From: Pinibacter aurantiacus
Lineage (GTDB): Bacteria; Bacteroidota; Bacteroidia; Chitinophagales; Chitinophagaceae
NCBI RefSeq assembly: GCF_019130065.1
Contig: NZ_JAHSPG010000002.1
Location: 186,001 to 250,000 of the forward strand
Direction: 5' to 3'
Length of the DNA: 64,000 nucleotides
The notes beneath the pieces are model-generated. The model was given only the letters and a program-made list of their open reading frames with translations, searched no databases and was not told the origin of the DNA. Below are positions 33,937 to 43,017 of this stretch, piece after piece. Position 1 is the first letter of the stretch; each line of letters opens with the position of its first letter. The translations under genes and the position numbers were made by a program.

Positions 33937-36171
33937 TTAGAGATTGTTATTTATCACGTCTTCTGTTCTGTCAATACCAAAGCTAATGAAACAGCCTAAG
34001 AAGTAAAACCTGCCAGCGGGTGGCGTTACGGCCACTTTGTTCATTCCATCGGCTGAGTAGTTGTAATTATATACCAGCTTGTTTCCTAAAACATTTGTTG
34101 CTGAAAGCACCCACACGATAAATGTTTTGGAGTCTTTTTTTCCGAGCCTTGGTAAATAGTTTACGCTAAAGCTCAGGTTATTATAGGTCACTGTTTTTCC
34201 CTGGTCGGCAATGTAATATTTTCCTGCGCCATCTGCCATTAAGTTATAGTAAGGTCTTCCGGTTGCAAAAGTGTAAGACGCGTTGAACTGTGTTTTCCAA
34301 TTCAAAACAAATTTCTTTACCACTGCAGAAGCCGTATGCGTTGCGGCAAAATTTGGCTGCATTGATTTTGGATAATTCAAATAGTCACGCTTTGTATCGA
34401 GATATGAATAAGATATCCAATAGTCGAAATTCTTTAATGATTTTTTGTCTCGCCAAAAAAGTTCAATTCCTTGCGCATAACCATAACCTAGGTTGTTTGT
34501 GTCGGGAACGGTTTTTAGAAGGTCATTGTATTTTTTGTAATAAGCTTCTACGCGAAACGTATGCTCGGTCGTAAGCTTTTGATAGTTGAGTATATAGTGC
34601 GTTGCCTTTTGATACAGGTATTTATTGGAAAACAGCAAATAATTACGTTCAGGTTTTTGATAAAACATACCGTAGGCAAAAGAAACCTGTCCTTTGTTTC
34701 CTAATTTATAGGCAATCGAAGCACGGGGAACAATGTCTGATTTTTTCAGGTAAGAAGAATACTCATAACGAGTTCCCAACTTGGCTGCAAGGTCGTTGGT
34801 AATGTAAATGTCTGTTTCTGCAAATAATGCAGTGAAATTATCTACATAACTGCTCAACGCATGGAAAACAGTGTCGTTACTATAGTCTGTATTTTCTTTG
34901 TTCCACAGATATTCGCCGCCAAATCGTACAGCGCTAATGCCTGTTATTCTTTTCTCCAAAACCGTTTTTAAAGTTGCGAGTTGGCTGCGCGAATCTACTT
35001 TGAAAGCTTTTTGAAAGTAAGGATAGTAAGGTATGTGCTGATTTTCATTATCCTGGTTTTGCAAGTCCGTATTTACATTGTCAAGATTATGGCTGTAAGA
35101 TGTACCGATGTTAAGCTTCCAGTTTCTGCCCAACACTTCTTTGTAAGAAAGATTCGCATACTCATTGTTGTTATACAGTCCGAAAGCATTTTTCAGTGTT
35201 GAAGAATCAATGTCCTGATTTCTGAGGCCTAGTTGGTTATAATTGAAATAGCCATAAAATTTGAGCATGCCGGTTCTGGATGTTTTGATGCGGAAGTTGG
35301 TTTCCGCATTGTGGTACAAAGGCATTCTAAAGTAATCCGGCTTTTGCGGAACGATTGCAAAATATGGAAGCAGGTTGGTGTAGTTATAGTTAATGCCCCA
35401 ACTTGCCTTGTTATTCTTCGCCAGTTTTTGATAGCCTGCGTTTAGCCCAACAGTTGACAAGCCCACGTTTGCGGAGGTTCTTTCTGGCAGATCAACGGTT
35501 TCAAGTATTAGCGCTGCAGACAAAGCTTGTCCATACAATGCAGAGTAGCCCCCTGATGTAAAGACTGTTCCTTTAAACAAGAAAGGATTGAAACGGCCGC
35601 GTTGTGCAATGTCCGGAACACTGCTAAAGAAGAAGTTATTTACCAGAGTACCGTCGATAAATATCTTCGCTTCTTCACCACTGCCACCGCGTACGAACAG
35701 GCCTTCTTTTTCACCGACTTGTTGTGTGCCTGGCAATGTGCGTATTGCGGCCGTTACGTCTGCGTTTGCACTCGCTGTTGTAACAATGTCAATAGAGTTT
35801 AAAACAGTTGTACGTTTTGAATCACTTGCTTCGAAAGAACCTGCGGTTACTATCACTGCCTTTAATTCATCGAGGTTTTCTTTCAGCATTATGTTTATAG
35901 GCATTTGGCCCGCATGCAGTGTGATGTTTTGTTCCCATGGCTTGTAACCCACGCAGGTTACAGCCAGTATTTTTTCACCTTTTTCAGGAGTGGAGAAGTT
36001 ATAACGTCCGGAAGAATCGGATGTTGCACCATCGTAAGTATCCCTCAATGTAATGCTGGCGCCAGGTATAGGTTTGCCTTTGTAATCCTTAATAATGCCG
36101 GATAAGGTGGTTTGTGCAAACGAAAATGCAGAAAGCAGAAGTAAGGTTAATGTGATGAATGTTTTGTTCAC
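33937..36171 (-). CDS. TonB-dependent receptor with CarboxypepD_reg-like N-terminus
   Basis: 744 residues. Signal peptide (to FAQ), then an N-terminal beta-sandwich (TTLSGIIKDYKGKPIPGASITLRDTYDGATSDSSGRYNF), a plug domain (TAAIRTLPGTQQVGEKEGLFVRGGSGEEAKIFIDGTLVNN) and a 22-strand barrel. Ends in an aromatic-rich strand (FYFLGCFISFGIDRTED). Imports a large ligand with TonB energy; ligand cannot be read. No SusD partner follows. Probably one unit with the periplasmic protein at 33124. Confidence 0.93.
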   Translation of the reverse strand: MNKTFITLTLLLLSAFSFAQTTLSGIIKDYKGKPIPGASITLRDTYDGATSDSSGRYNFSTPEKGEKILAVTCVGYKPWEQNITLHAGQMPINIMLKENLDELKAVIVTAGSFEASDSKRTTVLNSIDIVTTASANADVTAAIRTLPGTQQVGEKEGLFVRGGSGEEAKIFIDGTLVNNFFFSSVPDIAQRGRFNPFLFKGTVFTSGGYSALYGQALSAALILETVDLPERTSANVGLSTVGLNAGYQKLAKNNKASWGINYNYTNLLPYFAIVPQKPDYFRMPLYHNAETNFRIKTSRTGMLKFYGYFNYNQLGLRNQDIDSSTLKNAFGLYNNNEYANLSYKEVLGRNWKLNIGTSYSHNLDNVNTDLQNQDNENQHIPYYPYFQKAFKVDSRSQLATLKTVLEKRITGISAVRFGGEYLWNKENTDYSNDTVFHALSSYVDNFTALFAETDIYITNDLAAKLGTRYEYSSYLKKSDIVPRASIAYKLGNKGQVSFAYGMFYQKPERNYLLFSNKYLYQKATHYILNYQKLTTEHTFRVEAYYKKYNDLLKTVPDTNNLGYGYAQGIELFWRDKKSLKNFDYWISYSYLDTKRDYLNYPKSMQPNFAATHTASAVVKKFVLNWKTQFNASYTFATGRPYYNLMADGAGKYYIADQGKTVTYNNLSFSVNYLPRLGKKDSKTFIVWVLSATNVLGNKLVYNYNYSADGMNKVAVTPPAGRFYFLGCFISFGIDRTEDVINNNL

Positions 36172-36258
36172 GGTGGCGTTTATTTGAATACAAAAATAAT
36201 TTCGCTTATAGGGTATGTCAAATTCTTCGCCGAAATTTCGCCGATAGCTGACCGAGGC

Positions 36259-36362
36259 AATGACCGAATAACTGAATAATTGAATAACTGAAGGGTTATA
36301 TTCGAATAGCCTTTTAAACAGAGAGCACTCAGTAATTCAATTATTCAGTTATTCTGTTATTG
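36259..36362. repeat. octamer-tract inverted repeat (GTTATTCA unit)
   Basis: Arm 1 (36259-36292) ACCGAATAACTGAATAATTG..., arm 2 (36329-36362) AATTCAATTATTCAGTTATTCTG. Loop about 37 bases. Between the PspC-gene terminator and the TonB receptor start. Unit shared with 6536 and 25739. Confidence 0.85.
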
Positions 36363-36365
36363 CGA

Positions 36366-36396
36366 AAAACCCTGTTTTAAACAAAACAGGGTTTAT
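36366..36396 (-). terminator. rho-independent terminator of the PspC gene
   Basis: AAACCCTGTTTT / AAAACAGGGTTT perfect stem around a four-base loop, with a short T-run on the minus strand. The 60 bases to the PspC stop show nothing else. Confidence 0.8.
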
Positions 36397-36455
36397 TCCA
36401 ACTTCAACCTCGCCGGCCAACCTACATAGCACGGCGGCTGGCAAGTAAAAAATCT

Positions 36456-38786
36456 TTAAAACAATTGCTCCAAAACCAGGAACGGCGAGTGTGAATGTTG
36501 TTTGCTTGCTTCTTCACATTTGGCTACACTATCGTTTGTTGCAGCCCGCAAAGAAGAGTTAGGGTCAACTTGTGTGGTGCTTGTTTTAATGTTAATGGTG
36601 CTGTCTATCTTAATATCTATTTTCTTTTTGTTGTCATGGTAACGAAAGCTTGCTGTATCTGTTGACGGTTTTTTGTCGGGATGATTGTTTTTGCTGTTGT
36701 CGTTATCATCATCGTCATCGCCACTTGCTTCAATTTCAACTTTATTTTTATCAATTTTCATGTTGAATCGGCCGTCTTTGTGGTTGTTTTTCTTACGTCT
36801 TTCAGTAACTCTTTCCAGGCAGTTGTCTGTCATTACATATTCCACATTGCTTTCCCATTTGCATGAGTTGTTCAAATCATCATCGTCAAAGTTTACGTTA
36901 ATACCTCTTCTGCCTCTGCGTCTGTCTATGTTTACATTGAACCATTCGTAGTCATCGATGCTTTCATCCATTTCGATTCTTTTTCCCACCGGTACTTCAA
37001 CGATCAATAGCACTTGCTGATTGCGAAATTTGTCATCTCTTTCTACCGCAAAACCTTTTGGCAGCGAAATGATAGAGTCTTGCTGGTTTACATCAAACCT
37101 TATATTGCCTGCCAGTTGTTTAGCTCTTTCTGTACTCGGACTACGACTGAAACGTACTCTGTAAATATGATAAGCCGAGTCTTTACTTTTTATTACGTTG
37201 ATACGAACAGTTCTCAACATGATTGAGTCATCAGACAATCCAAAGAAAGGTGCGTGGTTCATGTCTGCGCCGAACCAGTTGTCATCATAGTAAGTACCCG
37301 GTTTTACATTTGCCTGGATGAATATTTTGCCGCTGCTTGGTTGTGAAATGCTTAGCGTTTCGTCAACCCCGGATCTTGATTTGAAATCGTGCGTTACATT
37401 AGCAACCAGGAATATTGCGGCAACTAAACCGATTACCCATAGCGTTCCGAAAACAAAACCCAGATAGTGGCGGCGTGAACGAACACCCATAATGCGCCTG
37501 ATTAACCACGTGATAATTCCTACAAGAGGCAATGCAAGGAAGAAAACCAGAACGATCCATGCAAGGAAGTTTTCCCAAAAGCCCTCAAGGAGAAAGTGTT
37601 TTAACGGGTAAACCGACATGGCACCGAAAAGCAATCCTATCAATACGCCAAACAATGACAGCGCTATAATTCCCGCAACAAAGAAGAAGAATATTTTAAA
37701 CAATGTGCCAATTACGGAGCCAAAGTCACTTCCTCTTTTTTTTAAAGTGGTGCCTGCTTCTGCGCCAAAGTCTTTGGCACGGCTACCGGCGGTTGATCCG
37801 AATTCTTTCGCTCTTTCACCCAGGTTCTGCGCCGCTTCTTTTACTTCGCTGCCAAATTTTTCTGCACGTGTTTTCATGCTCGCAAGGTCATCGTTCACAG
37901 TGTTGCGGATGGTATTCAGGTCCACTTTTTCGCCGCGCATTTCCAATTTTTCAGACGCTGTGGTTGCATAGGGAACAGCGATCCACAAAATGATATAGGT
38001 AATAAACAATGTGCTGCCAAGAGAACCTGTTACAATGCGTGGGCCAAAATGCCAGCCCCAGTTCCAATCCCAGAACAATGTGTGGAAACTGCTGGAAACA
38101 ATGCCGATGATGAATGGCAATGCGAAGATCAATCTTGGAATCCATGAATCGATATTGAAATAAGACGCAAGGCCACCGCATACTCCACCAATTACTTTAT
38201 CATCGGCGTTACGAAAAAGTCTTTTGGTAATGCTGGATTGAACAGATTGTGAGGGTACGATCACCCACAATAAAATATACACCCAGAACAATACGCCAAA
38301 CAATAAAGCGAAGATGATGCGCACAATTACCGGATCAAGGTGCAAATAGTTGGCAATACCACTACACACACCGCCAATGATCTTGTCATCTGCATTGCGG
38401 AAAAATCTTCCTTTGCTGTAAGGGATGGAAGGCCCTTGTGCAGCTTGCTGATATGTGTTTTGCTGTTGTTGATTTGTATTTGCATTAGCATTTGCATTGC
38501 CGGTTGCTGCAGGTTCTGCATCAATAGCATCAAAGTCTTCAGGGCGGCCTATGCTGGCGATGATTGAGTTGATATCATCATCTGTTATGCAGTTTGTGCC
38601 ATGCTTCAAACGGTCGCTGAACAATTCAGCAACGCGGCTTTCAATGTCGTTAATGATTTCATCACGTCCGTCTTCGTTAGCGAAGTATTTGCGTAAGCTA
38701 TCTATATACTGCTTAAGAATATCATAGGCAGATTCCTCGATAGGTATTACCCTTCCCTGGAAATTTATATTGATAATCTTTTTCAT
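36456..38786 (-). CDS. large protein with two PspC domains
   Basis: 776 residues. Starts MKKIININFQGRVIPIEESAY, a Bacteroidota-type PspC preamble; residues about 128-190 (FFRNADDKIIGGVCSGIANYLHLDPVIVRIIFALLF) and 192-275 (LFRNADDKVIGGVCGGLASYFNID) are two PspC domains. A helical linker, several transmembrane helices (about 360-490) and a C-terminal beta/charged region (NNSCKWESNV..., DDDDDNDNSKNN) follow. PspC proteins respond to membrane stress. Co-directional with, and 26 bases downstream of, the PadR regulator, so one operon controlled by it. Confidence 0.93.
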   Translation of the reverse strand: MKKIININFQGRVIPIEESAYDILKQYIDSLRKYFANEDGRDEIINDIESRVAELFSDRLKHGTNCITDDDINSIIASIGRPEDFDAIDAEPAATGNANANANTNQQQQNTYQQAAQGPSIPYSKGRFFRNADDKIIGGVCSGIANYLHLDPVIVRIIFALLFGVLFWVYILLWVIVPSQSVQSSITKRLFRNADDKVIGGVCGGLASYFNIDSWIPRLIFALPFIIGIVSSSFHTLFWDWNWGWHFGPRIVTGSLGSTLFITYIILWIAVPYATTASEKLEMRGEKVDLNTIRNTVNDDLASMKTRAEKFGSEVKEAAQNLGERAKEFGSTAGSRAKDFGAEAGTTLKKRGSDFGSVIGTLFKIFFFFVAGIIALSLFGVLIGLLFGAMSVYPLKHFLLEGFWENFLAWIVLVFFLALPLVGIITWLIRRIMGVRSRRHYLGFVFGTLWVIGLVAAIFLVANVTHDFKSRSGVDETLSISQPSSGKIFIQANVKPGTYYDDNWFGADMNHAPFFGLSDDSIMLRTVRINVIKSKDSAYHIYRVRFSRSPSTERAKQLAGNIRFDVNQQDSIISLPKGFAVERDDKFRNQQVLLIVEVPVGKRIEMDESIDDYEWFNVNIDRRRGRRGINVNFDDDDLNNSCKWESNVEYVMTDNCLERVTERRKKNNHKDGRFNMKIDKNKVEIEASGDDDDDNDNSKNNHPDKKPSTDTASFRYHDNKKKIDIKIDSTINIKTSTTQVDPNSSLRAATNDSVAKCEEASKQHSHSPFLVLEQLF

Positions 38787-38812
38787 CTTTTAGGTATTTT
38801 GTAGGTTGTTGA

Positions 38813-39181
38813 TTAGTTGGTGTTGGTAGTGTCCGGAACTGTAGGAAGCGATTCATTTTTGTTGGTAAGTTTATTGACCCCGTTGGCCAATTCGTTCCAT
38901 GTAGTTTCCAGCTCTTTATAAAAGGTCATTCCTTTGTCTGTGAGGCTGAAATATTTTCTCGGCGGTCCCGAGTTACTTTCAACCCATCTGTACGTTAGCA
39001 TTTCTGCGTTTTTCAATCGGGTGAGTAAGGGGTAAAGGGTTCCTTCCAGAATTTGAAGACCTGCCTCCCTCATTTCATCCACAATATCGCTGGGATAAGC
39101 TTCGCCCCTGCGAATGATGGAAAGGATGCAGAATTCTAATATGCCCTTTCTCATCTGGCTCTGTGTGTTTTCTATATTCAT
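38813..39181 (-). CDS. PadR-family transcriptional regulator
   Basis: 122 residues. Winged HTH of PadR: MRKGILEFCILSIIRRGEAYPSDIVDEMREAGLQILEGTLYPLLTRLKNAEMLTYRWVESNSGPPRKYFSLTDKG. The GTLYPLL-RL signature and PRKYFSLTxKG wing are diagnostic. First gene of an operon with the PspC protein. A perfect palindrome overlaps its promoter, so autorepression is likely. Confidence 0.95.
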   Translation of the reverse strand: MNIENTQSQMRKGILEFCILSIIRRGEAYPSDIVDEMREAGLQILEGTLYPLLTRLKNAEMLTYRWVESNSGPPRKYFSLTDKGMTFYKELETTWNELANGVNKLTNKNESLPTVPDTTNTN

Positions 39182-39291
39182 GATCTTCCTGTTTTATACA
39201 AATAAAAATGGCGGGTCCAGGATAAGGTTTTGTTGATAAGGTTCAATGTTCGACCTGCCATTCATATTTGCCTTGTGATCTTTTGACAACA

Positions 39292-39332
39292 CAAACATAG
39301 GTAAAGTTTTAGTACTATGCAACACATAGTAC
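39292..39332 (-). promoter_or_regulatory. promoter with palindromic operator for padR-pspC
   Basis: On the minus strand a TATGTTTG box (39292-39299) fits the -7 TAnnTTTG. Twelve bases upstream is the perfect palindrome GTACTATG-N5-CATAGTAC (39312-39332), covering the expected -33 position. PadR bound there would block RNA polymerase. Binding by this PadR is inferred. Confidence 0.7.
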
Positions 39333-39639
39333 CATGTTTTTTTCAGTAATTCTCATTGGAAGGAAGTGGTTATAGCATAATTAGTTGATAATCAATTGAA
39401 TTATTTTGAAAGAATTTTGAAATATTTTTTTAAAAAAATTTTTCCCGGGACAATTCTTAGATGCACTGGAGAAAAAGATTGCCAAACTCTAGACTTCAGC
39501 CGAAATTTTACGTTTGTTATTAATGCACGCTTTGGGTGGTTTTACTGCAGAACCTTGTTAATGCGGGCATCTTTTAGCGGAACCAGGTAGATTCAATTTT
39601 CGATTAACCGGAATTTTTTAAAGAAAGATTAAAGCTTTG
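39333..39639. other. AT-rich leader before the exopolysaccharide genes
   Basis: About 300 bases with A/T runs and TTGATAATCAA near 39384-39394, an 11-bp palindrome. No convincing gene: the 64-codon frame at 39396 has no family resemblance and an atypical start. Likely promoter and leader of the glycosyltransferase pair. Confidence 0.4.
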
Positions 39640-40722
39640 ATGAAGATTTTATTTGTTGCACGAGCCACGCTGTTTACCAATATGGGCGGTGACACTGTTC
39701 AAATTACTGAAACAGCAAAGCACCTTTGTTTAAGAGGAATACATGTGGACATTAAGAGGTGTAATGAAGAAATCGATTATTCACCTTATGATCTGCTTCA
39801 TTTTTTCAACATCATAAGACCAGCTGATATTTTATATCATATCAGAAAATCACGAAAGCCCTTTGTTGTCTCCACCAATTATGTGGAGTACGCCGCGTTT
39901 GAAAAAACAGCAAGGGCTGGCGCAACCGGATATTTATTGAGATTTTTCTCCCCTGATTTTATAGAATACCTGAAGGTAATTGCGAGAGCCTTTATAAGAA
40001 AGGAGAAAATTGTAAGTCCATTATACCTTTTGTGGGGACACAGAAAATCGGTTACATATCTTATAAAGAAGGCTTCATTGCTACTTCCAAATTCTTATAG
40101 CGAGTATAGCAGGTTGGTTAAAAATTATAAAACGGAACAAAAATTTGTGGTTGTTCCAAACGGTGTTAATACGGCATTGTTCCAGAAAAGCTCTCTGGCA
40201 GAGCAAAATGAAAAACTGGTATTATGTGTAGCACGGATTGAAGGGTTGAAGAACCAGCTTAATTTGATTAAGGCAATGAATGATACGGACTATCAATTGT
40301 TGATTATTGGAGCTCCGGCAACCAACCAGCTTAATTATTTTGAGCAGTGCAAGGCTATAGCATCCGATAATATTTCTTTCATTGGTAGCATGCCTCAGGA
40401 GCAGCTTGTTCCTTATTATGAACGGGCAAAGGTGCATGTGCTTCCCAGCTGGTTTGAAACAACCGGCTTAAGTTCGCTGGAAGCCTCAGCAATGGGCTGC
40501 AATATTGTTATTACAGACCAAGGAGATACTGGCGAATATTTTGGTGATCTGGCATTTCATTGTGATCCAATGTCGCCGTCATCAATTTTTACCGCGATAA
40601 ATGAAGCGGCAAAACAACCCGTTAAAACTTCTCTGTCCCCAAAAATATTGTCGCAATACACATGGGAAATCGCCGCGTTAAAAACAGAAGAAGCCTATAA
40701 TGCTGCGTTACAAAAAAATTGA
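39640..40722 (+). CDS. glycosyltransferase, GT4-like
   Basis: 360 residues, GT-B fold. ATG at 39640 chosen over a TTG three bases before. N-terminal half (FVARATLFTNMGGDTVQITETAKHLCLRG) and C-terminal Glycos_transf_1 domain with VVPNGVNTALF, CVARIEGLKNQLNLIKAM and the E-x7-E type motif FETTGLSSLEASAMGC. Adds a sugar to the growing repeat unit in the cytoplasm. Its stop (TGA, 40720-40722) shares a base with the ATG of the next gene: coupled pair. Confidence 0.9.
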   Translation: MKILFVARATLFTNMGGDTVQITETAKHLCLRGIHVDIKRCNEEIDYSPYDLLHFFNIIRPADILYHIRKSRKPFVVSTNYVEYAAFEKTARAGATGYLLRFFSPDFIEYLKVIARAFIRKEKIVSPLYLLWGHRKSVTYLIKKASLLLPNSYSEYSRLVKNYKTEQKFVVVPNGVNTALFQKSSLAEQNEKLVLCVARIEGLKNQLNLIKAMNDTDYQLLIIGAPATNQLNYFEQCKAIASDNISFIGSMPQEQLVPYYERAKVHVLPSWFETTGLSSLEASAMGCNIVITDQGDTGEYFGDLAFHCDPMSPSSIFTAINEAAKQPVKTSLSPKILSQYTWEIAALKTEEAYNAALQKN

Positions 40723-41861
40723 TGAACATGAGAATCGGAATAATTGGAACCAGGGGAATACCCAATCGATATGGTGGCTTTGAGCAATTTGTAGAATCCA
40801 TAGGGCCGGCTTTAGTAAAAAGAGGCCACGAAGTTTATGTATACAATTCTTCACTGCATCCTTACCAGGGAAAGGAATGGAAAGGAGTTAATATTTTGCA
40901 TCAGAACGATCCAGAAAACAGGTTGGGAACAGCCGGGCAATTTATTTACGATCTGAATTGCATACTTGATTCGCGCAAACGCAACTACGATATTATTTTG
41001 CAGCTTGGCTATACCAGCAGCAGCATTTGGACATTTCTATTTCCAAAAAAATCTCTCTTGATCACCAATATGGATGGGCTCGAATGGAAAAGGAGTAAGT
41101 ATTCCAGCCTTGTCAGGAGTTTTCTGAAATCTGCAGAAAAATGGGCAGCACTGCATAGCGACTACTTAATTGCCGACTCAAAATGCATTCAAAACTATTT
41201 GCAGGATAAATACAAAAAGCATTCTGAATTTATTGCGTATGGGGCAATGCCTTTCGCAACACCGAATGAAGCAGTGTTGAAGCAATATAAAATCGAAAAA
41301 TATAAATACAATTTGTTGATCGCCCGGATGGAACCAGAAAATAACATTGAAATGATTATTAAGGGCCATGTCAACGCAAAGCATAAAGATCACTTGCTAA
41401 TTATTGGTGGAGTTAACAATCAATATGGTAAGAAGCTCAAGGAGAAATACAGCTCAGCTTCTGTTATCTTTTTAGGAGCCATCTTTAACATGGAGATCTT
41501 AAACAATCTGCGCTTTTATTCTAACTTGTATTTTCATGGACATTCAGTTGGGGGAACGAATCCGTCTCTGCTTGAAGCCATGTCATCAAATGCATTGATC
41601 ATTGCAAACGACAATATTTTTAACCGGTCTGTATTGAAGAAAAACGCTTTTTATTTTACCAGTGAAAATGATATATCCGTCATGTTGAATATGCAGCTAA
41701 AGAAAGAAAACCATCTTCAAAAGCTCCAAAACAACATGGAAAAAATCCGGCATCAATATTCCTGGACGCGAATAGTAAATCAGCTTGAGTCTTTCTTTTT
41801 CGAGGCTATGAAAAAAAAGTACTCTACCGGGAATGCGATTGCATACACACTAAATTACTGA
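40722..41861 (+). CDS. glycosyltransferase with DUF1972 N-terminal domain
   Basis: About 379 residues. The start MRIGIIGTRGIPNRYGGFEQFVESIG is the DUF1972 signature found in rhamnosyl/capsular glycosyltransferases, and the C-terminal half is GT4-like (LLIARMEPENNIEMIIKG, HGHSVGGTNPSLLEAMSSN). ATG at 40722 overlaps the previous stop; an ATG at 40728 (MRIGII) is equally possible. Ends in a long bidirectional terminator region shared with the opposite block. Confidence 0.88.
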   Translation: MNMRIGIIGTRGIPNRYGGFEQFVESIGPALVKRGHEVYVYNSSLHPYQGKEWKGVNILHQNDPENRLGTAGQFIYDLNCILDSRKRNYDIILQLGYTSSSIWTFLFPKKSLLITNMDGLEWKRSKYSSLVRSFLKSAEKWAALHSDYLIADSKCIQNYLQDKYKKHSEFIAYGAMPFATPNEAVLKQYKIEKYKYNLLIARMEPENNIEMIIKGHVNAKHKDHLLIIGGVNNQYGKKLKEKYSSASVIFLGAIFNMEILNNLRFYSNLYFHGHSVGGTNPSLLEAMSSNALIIANDNIFNRSVLKKNAFYFTSENDISVMLNMQLKKENHLQKLQNNMEKIRHQYSWTRIVNQLESFFFEAMKKKYSTGNAIAYTLNY

Positions 41862-41983
41862 TTACTAAATTAAAGCAAGGGGCCTTTGCAAGGTGTAATA
41901 TGCACGCCGTTCCTGCTGTCATAAGTTCCCCCAATACCTATTCTTAAATTTTACTTATTATATACTTTCATGTGAAGGATTGA

Positions 41984-42031
41984 GACAAAATAAAAAGACG
42001 ACGTTTTGAAACGCCGTCTTTTTATTTTGTC
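41984..42031. terminator. bidirectional terminator with 23-base stem
   Basis: GACAAAATAAAAAGACG-A-CGTTT pairs with AAACG-C-CGTCTTTTTATTTTGTC over a two-base loop, one internal mismatch. It separates the convergent plus and minus blocks of the polysaccharide locus. Rest of 41862-42116 shows nothing. Confidence 0.9.
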
Positions 42032-42116
42032 TGCTTAATTAGATTGAATTCTTATCTGTGATAATATTGTAGAAATTGTCATACTATTTCAGGATAGTAA
42101 ATGTCTGGCGGCTCTA

Positions 42117-42980
42117 CTACATTTTGGCTTCTGTAAGCTTCTTTCGTCCCACCACGGGGGTGAGTATAAAGGCCAACAGAATGCCTCCTAAAACTATTTT
42201 TTTGGAAGTGTTATTAGCAGAAACCACGTCGTATTTTTCGGGGCTTATGAAAGGCTGTACTATTTCAACATCTTTGTCTTTTAAAGATGCATTAACCTTA
42301 ATAAGTTCATTTTTTGAATTATACTCAATCTCATTTAGCTGAGATGGGCTAATAGGATTATTATAGAAAAAATCAGGAGTAAGCTTATTCGCTTTAGCTA
42401 GATTGTCAATAACCTGTTTAGTGCTATCAATTTTGCGAATCTTTGTTTCCAAAAGATTTTTTTGCTCAGTTAATTGTTCATTTCTTTTGCGTCTGGTATT
42501 TGTAATGTATTCATTATCGGCAAAAAAAGAAACAATTTTTTCTTGTATTTCTTTTAGGTACGAGGTATCTTTTAAAGACAGGTCGATATTGTAGACAAAA
42601 AAAGAATTGTCGCGAGCGCCTGTTGGAATAAATGAAATAGAAAAATCTGTTATAGATGAATAAGCATTTGAGGAAAGTTTAAGTCTTTCCTGCAATACAG
42701 GATCTTTTTTGAATTTTCTAAAACTCAAAGACAGCTGTTCTCCTAATTCAACCGGCATGTTATTAATTGTTATGACAGCGTTCGTCTTGTAATACTTGGG
42801 TGCAATAACTTTTAATGAATATGCCAAACCAACACTTACGAGGATAAGGCATATGAATACCCAAATGGCAGAAAAGAGTGCCCTCGTATAAAATTGAAAT
42901 GCCTTTTTTGAGACATCAATTAAATACCTGCCAAATTCCAAAAGGTTAAACTCGTCGTTTTGATCAACTTTGATATTCAT
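42117..42980 (-). CDS. Wzz-like polysaccharide chain-length determinant
   Basis: 287 residues. N-terminal transmembrane helix (FSAIWVFICLILVSVGLAYSLKV), a periplasmic helical domain, and a C-terminal transmembrane helix (IVLGGILLAFILTPVVG) form the Wzz topology. No C-terminal kinase domain follows, unlike Wzc. Sets O-antigen or EPS chain length at the inner membrane. Last gene of the minus-strand block. Confidence 0.8.
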   Translation of the reverse strand: MNIKVDQNDEFNLLEFGRYLIDVSKKAFQFYTRALFSAIWVFICLILVSVGLAYSLKVIAPKYYKTNAVITINNMPVELGEQLSLSFRKFKKDPVLQERLKLSSNAYSSITDFSISFIPTGARDNSFFVYNIDLSLKDTSYLKEIQEKIVSFFADNEYITNTRRKRNEQLTEQKNLLETKIRKIDSTKQVIDNLAKANKLTPDFFYNNPISPSQLNEIEYNSKNELIKVNASLKDKDVEIVQPFISPEKYDVVSANNTSKKIVLGGILLAFILTPVVGRKKLTEAKM

Positions 42981-43017
42981 ATTTTTGATTACTATTAAGG
43001 ATAACGGCTAACTATTA

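Noticed and set aside
39396-39590. 64-codon frame in the leader before the glycosyltransferases
   Set aside because: No family resemblance, AT-rich, overlaps promoter-like sequence and no coding signal beyond length.
41862-42116. tRNA or small RNA in the gap
   Set aside because: Only a terminator hairpin; no cloverleaf or promoter seen.
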